64,000 nt of DNA from Balamuthia mandrillaris (GCA_031835245.1 JAVKOQ010000004.1:372001-436000), one strand, 5' to 3'; numbered from the stretch's first letter, positions 1 to 11,640 are shown. The notes: generated by a model not told the origin, from the sequence alone. Numbers and translations are program-made.

Positions 1-1827
1 GGTGATTTTAACTTTAGAAAATTTATTTTGTATGATAATCCAAATCTACACACTGAGAATAAATCAATTTTGGAATTTTTAATTCAAATCGGTTCCAAAC
101 CAACTGTTGATTATGAACCACAAAACTTAATAAATTTTTACAATGATAATTTAAAAAATATTATTGATCCTAATAAAGATTTTTTTGATTTTATAGAGTC
201 AAAAGTAAAAGATAAGTTTCAAAACATAAGTGTTGAAACTTGATTTAATCAACAAATTAGTCAGTTTTTATATCAACCTGAAATTAAGCTATTTGCTTCA
301 GAAAAAGAAGTAATATCAACAAAAACAAGTTTGTGAACAAAGTTGACTTCTGATAAATTTAAATCTCAGTTTTCACATTTAATTCCAACACTTTTAACTG
401 CTAGAAATCAAAATAGTGGTTTATTTGTAGTTAATACAATTGGTGCAGTTATTTTTGGAAATCAAAAACTTTATGATAGCTTGGATTTAGGTTTGGATAG
501 AATAAGTGATAACAATGATTTAAAAATTAAATTGAAAAAATTTGGTGATAGATTAGAAGGATTTTTTGAATTTTACTATAATTTAATTTCCAAAAATTTT
601 AAAGACAAATTATTTAATAAACTATTTATATTTGATTCATTATGAGAAGGCAAAAATAGTTGATTATCACAAGAAAAATTACTTGATAAGACCAAGCCAG
701 CTTCATATGATTTTTTCTCAGTCATTGATTATTGAGGACCCTCTTTTGAATCAAATCAACAAAATACAACTTTAAATAAGTCAGAAGATGTTATGAAGTT
801 AATCCAACCAAGATTTTTAACTGAACTTGGTATACAAAACATTATAAAAGAAATAACAAACAATCTCAAAGATATTATTTTTGAAAATCATAAAGTTAGA
901 AAAAATGTTAAAGAACAAATGTTGGATTTTGATTTTGCAAAATATCTTTTTGATTCAAGATTTTTTATAGGATTAACTTCAGTAGGACCAGATTCTGAAA
1001 TTGGAAAACTAAGTTATCAAACCATTAATTATTCTAACTTAGAAGACTTACAAAAAAGATGAAAACATGCAATGGAACTTGTTTATACTCTTGAAAATAT
1101 AGAAGCTGATTTAAAGCTTAATTTAACAAAAAACTCAAATAATTCGAATAAAACAGAAGAAAATAAAGCAAAATTATTTTTAAAAGTTTCTACAGACCAA
1201 AATTCAAATAATAAATTTTCTACTGTAGAACAAAGTGAAATTAATTCAATAACAACAATGGAACAATTAGTAGATAGAGATTATGTTTCTTCTTGGGGAT
1301 ATACACCAGATGATAACAATAATTCAGATTTTGATTTATTTACAGCTTTTTACGGAACTGCTGATAAAGAAAATGGAATTACAGGAACTTTTTCAATGAG
1401 AAGAATTTCTTTTGAATTATTAGCTGAATTTGGTTGAGAAGAAGGAATTATAAATTACTTAACAAATAAACTCAATAAAAACAATGATGCAGAAACCATT
1501 AAAGCTATTTTTAGTGCAAAAACTTATAATAACTTAAAAGATTTCAAAAAAGCTATGTATAAACAAAACAAAGAAAAACAAAATAAATTAAAAGAAGTTG
1601 AAGCAAAAGGATTTACAAATAAATACAAATCAGAAAAACTTAATTACAACACAATAAAAAAAGTTTTATCTGAAGCACTTGAATATGATTTATCAATTAA
1701 TATAACATCTAAAAATAGCTATAAGAATTTAAGAGATTCTTATTTTTATGTATACAAACGCCAAATTTTTAGTAGTTATTATATTGCAACTAATGGATTT
1801 AAAGATTCTATTTATAAAGATGAGTAA
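1..1827 (+). CDS. Large protein of unknown function, 3' part only
   Basis: This is one reading frame with in-frame TGA (Trp) codons. It enters from the left edge already open and ends at TAA, leaving 608 residues of a longer protein. I do not recognise the family. The visible part is hydrophilic, rich in Asn, Lys and Glu, with short aromatic motifs (a SSWGYTPDD stretch about 180 residues before the end) and a charged Lys-rich segment near the C-terminus. No membrane segment is visible. Its size, composition and position beside lipoprotein genes fit a mycoplasma surface lipoprotein or secreted protein, but the N-terminus that would show a lipobox lies outside the window. A strong terminator follows at once. 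Confidence is high that it is coding and low on its role. Confidence 0.8.
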
Positions 1828-1840
1828 TAAAAAGAAAATT

Positions 1841-1873
1841 AAAAAAAAGAGATGTTATATATCTCTTTTTTTT
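1841..1873. terminator. Bidirectional intrinsic terminator
   Basis: A perfect 13-bp inverted repeat (1841-1853 and 1861-1873) with a 7-nt loop has A-runs on one side and T-runs on the other, so it can stop transcription from both converging genes. It lies 13 bp after the stop of the + strand gene and about 70 bp beyond the stop of the - strand amylase gene. Confidence 0.85.
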
Positions 1874-1945
1874 AATTTTATATTCATAAATAAAGAAGAA
1901 AAAGAAGGAAATTTGATTCAAAATTAGCGGTTTTGTTTGTTGTTT

Positions 1946-4336
1946 TTAGCTTTTTGGTTTTAGTAAGTAAATACCAAGTCTTAACATTCCACTTCCGTGA
2001 ATTTGTACATCATTAGAGTTAGGATTTACTATTTTTAAATTTTCAGAATAAATAGTTTTAGCTATTAAAAACTTATCAGATTTAATTGATAAATTAGCTT
2101 TTGGTCTATTTCCTCAAGAATAAATTATTAACAAATAAGTTCCATCATCATTTTTTCTTGTAGTAATTTCTGATTCATACAAAGCTTCAGCTGTATTTTT
2201 TCAAATGTATACTAAATCATTTGGATTTGTAACGTATTTTTCATCGATATCCCGAAGTGATGGATATTCTTGTCTAGTTTTAATTAGTGTTTGAATTTTA
2301 TGATAAGAAGATTTTGGATTATTTACTATATCTTCAATAAAACCTTGTCCAACAGAAGCATTTGTTGAAATTATTTGATCAATATCACGACTATCTTGGA
2401 AAAAGACTCTTCTTCTTAAATCTTTTCAATAAAAAGCTTCTCTTACATTTGTATCAGGTGATTTAGTTGCTCCTTGCATTAAAATTTCATTTCCATTGTA
2501 TAAAGTTGGTAATCCTCCTCGGGATAGCAAAGAAAATAAAGCATATTGATAAGCAGAAGATTCTAAATCAGAAAGTTTATGTGGACTTACTGTTACAGGA
2601 ATATGTCATTGACGTTTAAAATTATTAATTCATCTTTCAACATCATGATTGTCTAAAAAAGCCATTCATTCATGTTTTATATTGTTTTGGGTTAGCGATT
2701 TAATAACATTTTTTTCATCTTGTCAATTTAATGAAACATTAGTTTGTAATTTCCACTTAGTACCATCAATTACAGAAGATAATCCTTGATTGTCTTTTGC
2801 TCAGTATTGTCTAATTTCACTAGCAGCTGGATCGCTTCATCATTCTCCAAATAATAAAGCTCTTTTCGATGCTCTATCGACTTTTGCTTCTTGGGCTTGC
2901 TTGTATGTGTCTTCAACAACTTTTCTTCAACGAGCAAATAAATTTGTTGTTTTTGAACTATCTAAAGTAGGTTTGTGTGGATTTTTTGATTTAAAATAAT
3001 GTTCAAAAGCATCATATCTAAATCCATCAACTCCTTTAGCAGCTCAAAATTTGTGTACATTATCAAGTTCGTGTAAAACATCTAGGTTATTCAAGTTTAA
3101 ATCTGGCATACCAGATCAAAATTGTGCAACTCATTTTAGTCTTGAAGGAGTTGGATTTTGTTTAGGATCTAAAGGATTGTAAACGCTTTTGAAGTATTGA
3201 CGAATATTGTCTTGACCTTCGGATTCATAATGTTTACCATCTGGTTCATACATATAGTAATATTTTTGGTACTTTTTATCCCCAGCTAAAGCCTTTTGGA
3301 ATCAAGGATGTTCGTAAGATGTGTGATTTAAAACCATATCAATAACTACTTTAATTCCTCTTTTATGAGCTTCTGTTAAAAAGTCTTCAAAAGCTTTCAT
3401 TCCTCCAAGCTCAAGAGCAACATCTGTGTAGTCAATTACATCATATCCATGATATGTAGAAGAAGGATGGATTGGTGAAAGATAAAGAGTATCAATTCCT
3501 AAATTTGAAAAATATTCCAGTTTATCTTTTAATCCTATAAAGTCTCCAATTCCATCATTATTTCCATCAGCAAATGAATAAACAGTGAGCTGATACATCA
3601 CATTTGATTTTTTGGCTTTGGTGTTAAATGGAGCGATAAATTTGACATTTTTTGCTTCATTTTCATAGCTTAATTTATTTAAATTGTGTTCTTGAATGTA
3701 CTTTGCAAAATAAGGTGCACTTCAATTTTTTAATTTTTTAAGTTTAAAAAGTTCTTGATATTGTGCTGAGGATTTTAGTTCTTCAATTGAATAATTTTGT
3801 ACTCTTACTTGACTAGTATCTGCTTTTAACGTATCTCAAATGGGTTCTTTTGCTTCAACAAAATCCAGTTTTGGATCATGAAAAATCACAGGTGGAAGAA
3901 TTTGGATTTGTAGAGTTTGTTGGTTTGGAAGTTTGAAAACTTGATTTTCTGATTTGATATAATTAAAAGCATATTTTCTATTCTCTAAAGCTTTGGTAGT
4001 TCCAAAATAAGCATTATCGATTGCGCTTTTGCTGATTTTTAATTCAATGTCTTGATTATCTAAATTAATTACTCAACTTTTATTAGTATCTAATTTTGCA
4101 TTAGTTTCTATTCAGAAAATACTTTTAGTTGGATTGTTGGAAGCATTTGAAGAAATAGATGATAAAACTCCAACATTTGCTTGATTTTGTATTGTATTTG
4201 TAGAATCTGTTTTATTATTGTTAACTAAAGTTTTGTTATCTTCTTGTGTTTGTGAACAAGATAAAATCAACAATGAAGAAGAAGTTACTAAAGAAAATGA
4301 AGCAATTTTTAAAAATAAGCTTGTTTTTTTGTTCAT
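1946..4336 (-). CDS. Alpha-amylase-family (GH13) glycosidase lipoprotein
   Basis: The product is 796 aa with a signal peptide and lipobox (LILSC) at the N-terminus, so it should be lipid-anchored outside the cell. After a roughly 240-residue N-terminal region comes a GH13 barrel: YSFADGNNDGIGDF, then VIDMVLNHTS (conserved Asn-His), GVDGFRYDAFEHY (Asp nucleophile), LLFGEWWSDP (Glu acid/base) and FLDNHDVERW (third Asp). All catalytic residues are present. It probably hydrolyses alpha-glucans or oligosaccharides and feeds glycolysis; the exact substrate (maltodextrin, trehalose or other) cannot be told. The frame is intact apart from TGA Trp codons. The stop was placed at 1946-1948 by following the frame. 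A decayed lipoprotein gene lies 19 bp upstream on the same strand, so the two may be cotranscribed. Confidence 0.9.
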
Positions 4337-4355
4337 ATTAATTAGTTAAAAGTTT

Positions 4356-6523
4356 TTAATTTCTATGTTCTTGTTGATTTTGTTTTACTTTATTTAAATT
4401 AGTTTGTAATTGATCATATTCTTGTACTTTTTTATCAAATTCAGCAAATGAAACATTGGATTTTATAAGTTGAGAATCATTTGTTTTTTAGGAATCAAAC
4501 CTGTATCTGTATAGTGTTCTAAGGAATGTTTGATAATAGCAAGATTTAAATAATTAGCAAAATAATAAAGAAAATCATCATCAATTTTATTGATATCAGC
4601 GTGTTTGTCTTTTAATATATTAGGTAAAAAAGAAGTCACTCTTTGTTTTACTTCATTTTTCTTAGTTTTGATTCCATTTTTACCATTTAGAGAAGAAGAT
4701 AATGAAGAAATTAAAGCATTAACACTGTGTAAATCATCTCCTTTTTCACCGTGATTTTGATTATCATCTAATCCAAAAATAAAATAATTTTCAAGATGTC
4801 TTAAATGAAATCCAATGTTATCAACTTTGTATGGAGTATATCCGCTATTGAATTTTGCTTCATCTAATTTTTCTTTTGGAACTATATAAGTTTCATGTTT
4901 ATTATCTTTAACTGCATTAAATTTATCTAAACTATCATAACCAAACATTGTTGCCATAACATTTCTTAAACCAGTAGTTTCACCCAATTCTGATTTAATA
5001 TTTTGAGATGCTTGACTATCATAATCACTTAATTCTTTTAGCATTGAATCATATTGATTTGTATTATGGAAATTTGTTTCATCCATAGGTTTATCGGAAG
5101 TTTTTGTTTCTCAAGGAATTAAAGTACTTTTTTCAAATTCGTTATGTTGACCATTTTGACTATTTACTAAAACAATTTTATTTGCAAGATTTTTAAATTT
5201 AGTTTCAATTTCTTGTTTTTTTGTTTTTACATATTCTTTTAATTGTGCTTCATTTTGTTGATTTTCAAGCGCAAGAGAAGTAAATAATTCTTTGTAATCA
5301 TTTTCAATTTTAAGTTTTTTAGTTTTTCAAGCTTGCACTTTGTTATTTAAAGCAGTTTGTAAAGTAACAATATCAGATTTTATTTTTTTTAATTCATCAA
5401 AAGATTTTTAATCTAAAGAATCTTTAAATTCAGCTACTTTAACTTGTAATGCTTGACTTTCTTGTTGATAATTTCCTAAACTAGGATCTTTTTCAGCTTC
5501 AGATTGTGTAAGCAATTCTTCAGATTTTTGAAGGCTTTGTTGAACATTCTGCTTTTCTTTTTCCATTTGTTCTTTATTAATTTGTTGTTGATTATCTTGT
5601 GATTGTTCATTATTTACAGGCTGATTGTTTTGAGGATTGTGATTATCATTTGTGGTATTTTCTACATTAGAAGAATTTTGATTATTGTCTGTAGATGGAC
5701 TTTTATTTTGTGTATTAAGATTTTCTTCATTGTTTTGAGATGTTGTGTTTGTTTTTTCTTTAGTTTTTGAAGAAGAAGAAGAAGAAGAAGAAGAAGAAGA
5801 AGAAGAAGAAGAAGAAGAAGAAGAAGGGTCTTCTGGTTTTTGTTTTTCTTCTGTTTTATTGGTTGTTTTTTCTTGATCTTCTTTTTAATTATTAGATGAT
5901 TTTTCTTTATTATCTGCTTTAATTTGTCTATATTTTTCACTTGTTTTGTTATAAGCACTTACTAAATTACTATATTCTTGTTCTAAGTTCTCTTTTTTGT
6001 ATTCTTTAAAGTCTTTTGTAAATTCACTGTATTTTTGTTTGAAATCTTTAATTTCTACTACTTCATTTAAAGAAGGATCATTATCATTGTAAATTTGATC
6101 AAATTTTGCTTCATTTTGCTTGAACTTTGATTTTAAACTTGTTCATTTTTCTTCTAATTCTCTATAGTGAAGTAAATTAGATTTAGCTGAATCCAGCTTG
6201 TTTTTGATATCTAGTGCTTTTTTATCGGGATTAGACAAATCAGAGTTTATTTCTGAAACTTGTTTTAGTAAAAAAGCTAAATTTATATCTAAAAAATTAC
6301 CATTAACTAATTCTTTTTTATCATAATATGTTTGTAGTTCAGTTTTTTTGTTATTTATATCGTTTTCTAAAGTTTTTAAATCTGTTGAAATTGCTTGTTT
6401 TTGCCTTGCATCTTGTTTTTGATTTTCAGATTTGGTATCAATTGTTTGACAAGAAACAAAAGTTAGTGTAGGAACTATACCTACAACAGAAACAAAAGCA
6501 AATATATTAAGTTTTTTTGCCAT
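4356..6523 (-). pseudogene. Decayed coiled-coil surface lipoprotein gene
   Basis: It starts with a lipoprotein signal peptide (MAKKLNIFAF then TFVSC) and codes for a long Lys/Gln/Asn-rich coiled-coil protein of about 720 residues with a central Ser/Asn/Gln linker and a more globular C-terminal third. The frame is interrupted by two in-frame TAA codons (5885-5887 and 5408-5410), where the reading frame is the same on both sides, so they are nonsense changes. Near the end, at a run of six T (4484-4489 on the + strand), one base appears to be missing; the last ~43 codons, again coiled-coil-like, are in the next frame and end at 4356-4358. Family unknown. The C-terminal 207-residue segment (4463-5086) could still be translated alone, but has no clear start signal. 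Confidence 0.75.
5769..5826 (-). repeat. (GAA)19 trinucleotide tract coding poly-Ser
   Basis: Nineteen GAA units plus one G on the + strand. In the lipoprotein frame on the - strand it reads as 18 TCT codons followed by TCA, giving 19 consecutive serines. Because the unit is three bases, length changes would alter the linker without breaking the frame. GAA tracts control vlhA/pMGA expression in M. gallisepticum, but there they sit upstream of promoters, whereas here the tract is inside coding sequence. Confidence 0.9.
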
Positions 6524-6580
6524 TTACTTAATTATATAAAAAAGCAAAGTACAAAGTATAGATTTAAAATTGATGTTGAT

Positions 6581-6610
6581 ACTATAATAACAGCAGCAAA
6601 AAAAAAAAAA
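6581..6610 (-). promoter_or_regulatory. Lipoprotein promoter with poly(T)13 in the -35 region
   Basis: On the - strand a run of 13 T (6598-6610) is followed after 11 nt by a TATAGT -10 box (6581-6586), 57 nt upstream of the lipoprotein ATG. With a normal 17-nt spacer the -35 hexamer would fall inside the T run. Variable homopolymers in this position switch surface lipoprotein genes in other mycoplasmas (for example vlp of M. hyorhinis). The switching role here is inferred. Confidence 0.5.
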
Positions 6611-6857
6611 GAGCAAGTAGTGATAAAATATTATTTGTTTTTTTGCTTAAAATATTTATTTTTAGTTAAATTTTTAATTAAAAATTCCTTAAATAAACAT
6701 CATTATAAATTTAAAGTTATTTTTATATTTAAAAATTGTTAAATTAATCTAGTAACTTGATTTTTTAATTTAGAAAATTTGTTAAATTTATCCTTCTATT
6801 CAGAATAAATTTTTGTACTTTATAATGTCTGTTAGTTTTTGATTTTGATAATAATAA

Positions 6858-6890
6858 AAAATAAAAAAACAAGTAAAAATACTTGTTTTT
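6858..6890 (-). terminator. clpB: clpB terminator
   Basis: A 10-bp stem (6866-6875 and 6880-6889) with a 4-nt loop, followed on the - strand by a T-rich tail, starts 9 bp after the clpB stop. Confidence 0.8.
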
Positions 6891-6898
6891 ATATAAAT

Positions 6899-9010
6899 TT
6901 ATTTTTTAATTAAAACTAAATTGGATTTTTTATCTAAATTAATAACATATTGTTCTTTTTCAATTATTTCTTTTGCAATGATTTTTTTAGCAACAAAAGT
7001 TTCAATTTCTTTTTTGATATATCTTTTAATAGGTCTAGCTCCAAAATTTTGGTCATAAGCATTTTTGGAAACAAATTCTTTTATTTCAGTACCAAAGTCT
7101 ACATAATAAGAATTTTTTTCGAGTCTGTTTTTTAAATTATTTAATTCAAGATCAATTATTTCTAAAATAACATTTTTATTTAGGAAATTAAAGGAAATTA
7201 TTTCATCTAATCTATTGATAAATTCAGGTTTGAAATAATTTAATAATCTATCTTTTATTTGGTTGAAATCAAGTTTTTTGTTTTCTAAAATTTCTTTTGC
7301 TCCTATATTTGAAGTAAAAATAATTATTGTGTTTCTAAAGTCAACTTTTCTTCCTTTGGAATCAGTTAAAAATCCATTATCAAGAATTTGTAAGAAAATG
7401 TTAACAACGTCAGAATGTGCTTTTTCAATTTCATCAAAAAGCACAATTGAATATGGATTTAGTCTTATTTTTTCTGTTAATTGTCCACCTTCTTCATGAC
7501 CAATATAACCAGGAGGTGAACCAATTAATTTGGAAACTGAATGTTTTTCCATATATTCAGACATATCTAATCTTATAATTTGGTGTTCTGAATCAAATAA
7601 ATTATAAGCTAAAGCCCTTGCTAGTTCAGTTTTTCCAACACCTGTTGGCCCTAAGAATAAAAATGAACCAATTGGTCTGTTTTGATCATTAATATTTGCT
7701 TTGAATCTTAAAATTGAATCGGCAACTAATTTTATTGCTTGTTCTTGTCCTTTTACTTTTTTAGCAAGATTAATCTCTAGATTTAGTAACTTATCTTTTT
7801 CAGATTCAACAAGTTTTTCAACAGGAATTTTTGTTCATTTAGAAACAATATTTGCAATATCTTCTTGGTTCACTACTTCTTTGATTAAAGTATTTTCTTC
7901 TTTATTTTCTTCTAGTTCTTCTAGTTCTTTTTGAAGTGCAAACATTTTGTTGTAAACTTGACCAGCTTCTACATATTTTTGTTCTAAAGCGAGATTATCC
8001 ATTTGAGTTTTTAAGTTATTAATTGCTTCTTTTTTATAGGATATTTCAAAAGCTTTTTCTTTTTCTTGTACTCATTTTTTAGTTAAAGAATCAATGTGTT
8101 TGTTAAGTTCTTCTATTTCTTTTTCAAGTTTTTCGATTTTGTTTTTGTTTTTGGCATTATCATCACTATTTAAAGCAATTTTTTCCATTTGAATATAAGC
8201 TAATTTTTGTTTTAATTTATCTAAAACTTCTGGTTGGTAATTCATTTGGACTTTTAAATTAGCTGCTGCTTCGTCTACTAAATCAATTGCTTTATCAGGT
8301 AAAAAACGATCAGAAATATATCTAGCTGATAAACTGGCAGCAGCAACTAAAGCAGAATCAGTAATTCTAACTTTGTGGAAATTTTCAAATCTTTCTTTTA
8401 TTCCTCTTAAGATAGTTATAGTATCATCCACTGTTGGTTCGTTGATAAATATTTTTTGCATTCTTCTTTCAAGTGCACTATCTTTTTCAATATATTTACG
8501 ATATTCGTTAATTGTTGTTGCACCGATTAATTTAATTTCACCACGAGCCATCATTGGTTTTAAAATATTAGCCATATCCATTGCATTTCCACCTGCTGAA
8601 CCAGTTCCGATTAATAAATGGATTTCATCAATAAACATAATTATGTTGCCATCAGATTTTTCTATTTCTTTTAAAACTAATTTAAGTCTTTTTTCGAATT
8701 CTCCTTGATAAGAAGCTCCAGCAATTAAAGCTGTAACATCAAGCTCTCAAATCTCTTTATTTTTTAAATTTTCAGGAATTTGTCCTTGATGAATTTTAAT
8801 TGCAATACCTTCAACAATAGCAGTTTTACCAACTCCTGGCTCACCCACTAGTACAGGATTGTTTTTTGTTTTTCTTGACAAAATCTTAATTATTCTTCTT
8901 ATTTCTTCATCTCTGTTAATAACAGGATCTAATTTATTTTCTTTTGCTAACTTAGTTAAATTTCTACCAAATTTTTCTAATACATTTGTGTTGTCTTGAT
9001 TTATTTGCAT
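6899..9010 (-). CDS. clpB: ATP-dependent disaggregase ClpB, short form
   Basis: 703 aa AAA+ chaperone that pulls apart protein aggregates, normally with DnaK. Two nucleotide-binding domains are present: Walker A GEPGVGKT near residue 55 and GPTGVGKT in the C-terminal half, separated by a coiled-coil middle domain. The family is usually about 860 aa; this one lacks the N-terminal Clp-N domain and begins almost at NBD1, as in other mycoplasmas. The start is the ATG at 9010 because a GGGGGTAG ribosome-binding site precedes it; the longer open frame to 9055 runs into the promoter. A CIRCE element overlaps the promoter, so it is a heat-shock gene under HrcA. Confidence 0.95.
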
Positions 9011-9034
9011 ATCTACCCCCTTAGTAATGTAGAA

Positions 9035-9040
9035 ATTATA
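9035..9040 (-). promoter_or_regulatory. clpB -10 box
   Basis: TATAAT preceded by TGG (extended -10) on the - strand, 24 bp upstream of the clpB ATG. No good -35 hexamer is visible; the CIRCE repeat occupies that region. Confidence 0.75.
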
Positions 9041-9048
9041 CCATAAAG

Positions 9049-9075
9049 TTGGCACTCTAGAAGTAAAAGTGCCAA
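9049..9075. promoter_or_regulatory. CIRCE operator (HrcA binding site)
   Basis: TTGGCACTC, nine bases, AAGTGCCAA. This is the 9-N9-9 layout of CIRCE (consensus TTAGCACTC-N9-GAGTGCTAA) with changes at the third position of each arm (kept complementary) and one arm mismatch. It sits just upstream of the clpB -10 box, where HrcA binding would block transcription until heat shock. Confidence 0.9.
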
Positions 9076-9144
9076 AATAATTTTGTTGATTTTTGAAATA
9101 AAGTTACAAAATAAGATAGAATTAACTAAATTGAGGAAAAAAAT

Positions 9145-10479
9145 ATGAAAAAATCAATAAAAAATAAACTTTTAAGCTTTTTAACGCTAACTTCATTTAG
9201 TTCCATTATTTTTTTAGCATCTTGTACTAATAAAGTAGAAACCAAAACCACAAATCAAGTAAATCCTCCTTCTTTTAAGGCAAAAACAGATTCTAGTACA
9301 TCACAAGACACAACAAAACCAACACAAGAGCCATCTAAAGTAAGTGTGAGTTCAGAAAATGATTTGTATAAAAAAGATGATAATTATGTTAAATTAGGAT
9401 TTTGAAATATATTAAATTATGATGATGTAAATTCTAATAAAGATTCCTTTGCAAAAACTTATAAAGCACAAATGTTAGCAAAAACTATTTCATTTAATAA
9501 TGCAGACGTTGTTGGTTTAGTGGAAGTAAATGCTGGATCAAATAAAGAAAATGGTGTTGATAGCATTGTTAAAAATTTAAACAATTTAGATAAAGAAGCA
9601 AAATGAACTTCAATTGTAAGTGATCCTGTATATGGTGAGGGAAATGAATCACAAAAAGAAAGAGTTGCTTTCATTTTTAAGTCTTCTCTTTTTGATATTT
9701 TAGAAATTAATAAGGAAAAATTGTATGGCTCTAATCCTTATTTATTAGTATATGATAATCCAGTTTTTGACTCTGTTCCTGCATATTTTGCAAAATCTAA
9801 AGTAAGTAAAGGTAAAGCAACATTTGATGACAAACTAACAACTAAAAATGTTGATTTTGCTCGTCCACCAGTTGCAGCTAAATTTAAATTAAAAAATACT
9901 GAGGAAGAATTTGTTGTTGTTGCTTCACATTTTGACTCACCTGGAGTTAATAATAATCCAACCGCAAAAGGAAAAGAAGAAGGAGAAGTTGATAATACTA
10001 AATTTGATTCAAGAAATGGTTCACAAGAACTTTCTGAAGCAAATCATATGTTAGAGGCGATGAATTGATTTGAAAATAAAACAAATACACAAAATCAGTT
10101 TTTTATGGCAGATACTAATATTAAAGAAAAATCTAATGACAATGCTTTTGAACATTTGCTAACTCAATATAAACTTTTAATTTCGAAAACAAACAAAACC
10201 ACACTAGGTAAAAATTTTGATACTTATTCAAGCTCATATGACAAAATTTTCTTCAAAAAAGAAGGAAAATTAACTGTTGACAAGGTTTATAAATATCCTT
10301 TATATGATCTTATAAAAGATAAATTAACTTCTGAAAATGAATTAAGTCAAGTTTTAGAAAACAAGAAAAATAAAAGTAATTCCTCTAAAGATATAAAAGC
10401 AAGAATTAGAAATTTTATTTCTGATCACTCTCCTGTGTTTGTAAGTATAAAAAAAGCTTTAAAAAACAAGCAAAATTAA
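9145..10479 (+). CDS. Membrane nuclease lipoprotein, MnuA-like
   Basis: 444 aa with a lipoprotein signal peptide (lipobox FLASC), a short Ser/Thr-rich linker, then an endonuclease/exonuclease/phosphatase fold: LGFWNILNY at the start of the domain, ADVVGLVEVN (metal-binding Glu), VVASHFDSPG, a FFMADTN motif and ISDHSPVFV near the C-terminus (catalytic Asp-His). This matches mycoplasma membrane nucleases such as MnuA, which degrade host nucleic acid outside the cell so that nucleotides can be taken up. The start is supported by GAGG 9 bp upstream. It is divergent from clpB and is followed 17 bp later by rbgA. Confidence 0.88.
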
Positions 10480-10496
10480 TTAAAATAAAGGAAAAT

Positions 10497-11351
10497 ATGC
10501 AAATTAATTGATTTCCAGGCCATATGAAAAAAGGTTTGGATGAAATTAAACAAAAAGCAATTCTTGCAGATATTTTCATTGTAGTTTTAGATGCTCGTGC
10601 TCCACTTAGTACGTATAATTTTGAATTTGATAAAATTAGTCCAAATAAACCAAGATTAATACTTCTAACAAAAATAGATTTAGCTGATAAGCAAAAAGCT
10701 ATTTCACTAGTAAATAAGCATTTTTTAAAAGAAAATAATATTGTTCTTTCAACAAATTTAAAGGATAATTCTTCTAAAAAGATAATTTTGAATTCATTAA
10801 AAAAATTACAAAAAATCAAAAAAGAGCAAAATTTGAAAAAAGGAATTTTAAATTCACAATTAAGGGCTTTTGTAGTTGGAATTCCAAACAGTGGTAAAAG
10901 TACTTTAATAAATTTATTAGCAAATTCCAAAGTAAAAACAGGAAATATGCCGGGAATTACAAGATCTCAACAATGAATTTCTACTGATAATTTAATGCTA
11001 TTAGATACACCTGGAATTTTATGACCTAAACTTGAAAATCAAGAAAATGCTTTTAAATTAGTAGCAATTGGCTCAATAAAACAAGAATTATTTCCTTTAA
11101 ATTTTTTATTTGAAACAAGTTATAAATTACTTTCTAGATTATATCCAAAAAGAATAGAAGAACTAAAATTAACTCCAAGTTCAGATGAAATAGAAATTTA
11201 TTCAAATTTGGAGTTATTAGCAACTAATTTAAACTTTTATAAAATCAAAAATTCTAAAACTCAAGATAAAAATACAGAATTAGACTTAAATAGAACTATG
11301 CAATGATTTGTTAATTATATAAAACAGTTAAAAAATTTAACTTTCGATTAA
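10497..11351 (+). CDS. rbgA: Ribosome biogenesis GTPase RbgA (YlqF)
   Basis: 284 aa, the usual length. It is a circularly permuted GTPase needed for late assembly of the 50S subunit. Motif order is diagnostic: INWFPGHMKKG at the N-terminus, DARAPLST, G4 LLTKIDLAD, then G1 GIPNSGKST and G3 DTPGILWP, followed by an alpha-helical C-terminal domain. TGA Trp codons occur in NWFPGH, QQW and LWP. The start is the ATG at 10497, with AAAGGA 5 bp upstream; the first internal ATG (10524) would lose the FPGH motif. Confidence 0.93.
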
Positions 11352-11430
11352 AAATATAGTAAAATAATTTTACAACTAAATAAAAAAAGAAAAAATTAGT
11401 AAAAATTCTTTTATATTTTTAAAAAAAATG

Positions 11431-11436
11431 TATAAT
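11431..11436 (+). promoter_or_regulatory. Promoter of the tRNA-Leu/Lys pair
   Basis: TATAAT directly preceded by TG, 18 bp before the 5' end of tRNA-Leu, in a very AT-rich upstream region. Confidence 0.75.
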
Positions 11437-11454
11437 TGTAAAACAGCAATGTAA

Positions 11455-11541
11455 GCTCGAGTGGCGGAACAGGTAGACGCAAGGGACTTAAAATCCCTCG
11501 GGAGCAATCCCGTGCTGGTTCAATTCCAGTCTCGAGCACCA
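11455..11541 (+). tRNA. tRNA-Leu (TAA)
   Basis: Acceptor stem GCTCGAG/CTCGAGC, long variable arm typical of class II tRNA, anticodon TAA in the loop CTTAAAA, and an encoded CCA end. It reads UUA/UUG codons, the dominant Leu codons here. Confidence 0.96.
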
Positions 11542-11545
11542 ATAT

Positions 11546-11621
11546 GCGCCCTTAGCTCAGCAGGTAGAGCAAATGACTTTTAATCATTGGGTCAGAGGTT
11601 CAAATCCTCTAGGGCGTACCA
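11546..11621 (+). tRNA. tRNA-Lys (TTT)
   Basis: Acceptor GCGCCCT/AGGGCGT, anticodon TTT in the loop CTTTTAA, T-loop TTCAAAT and encoded CCA. It starts 4 bp after tRNA-Leu and is cotranscribed with it. A remnant at about 19.3 kb looks like a lost second Lys tRNA. Confidence 0.96.
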
Positions 11622-11640
11622 TTTCATGATTTGACCAAAT

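Larger units (their letters stand above)
6524..6898. other. Intergenic region, no gene seen
   Basis: 375 bp of AT-rich sequence between the decayed lipoprotein gene and clpB. It holds the lipoprotein promoter with its T tract (6581-6610) and the clpB terminator (6858-6890). I see no open reading frame or RNA gene in the rest; a TATAAT at about 6820 on the + strand has nothing obvious to transcribe. Confidence 0.6.

Noticed and set aside
5662-5958. Poly-Leu open frame on the - strand
   Set aside because: It is the (GAA)n tract read out of frame; the lipoprotein frame (poly-Ser) continues with coding character on both sides.
10415-10930. 171-aa open frame on the - strand
   Set aside because: Antisense to the end of the nuclease gene and to rbgA, whose motifs are clear; its Cys/Phe-rich translation is that of a shadow frame.
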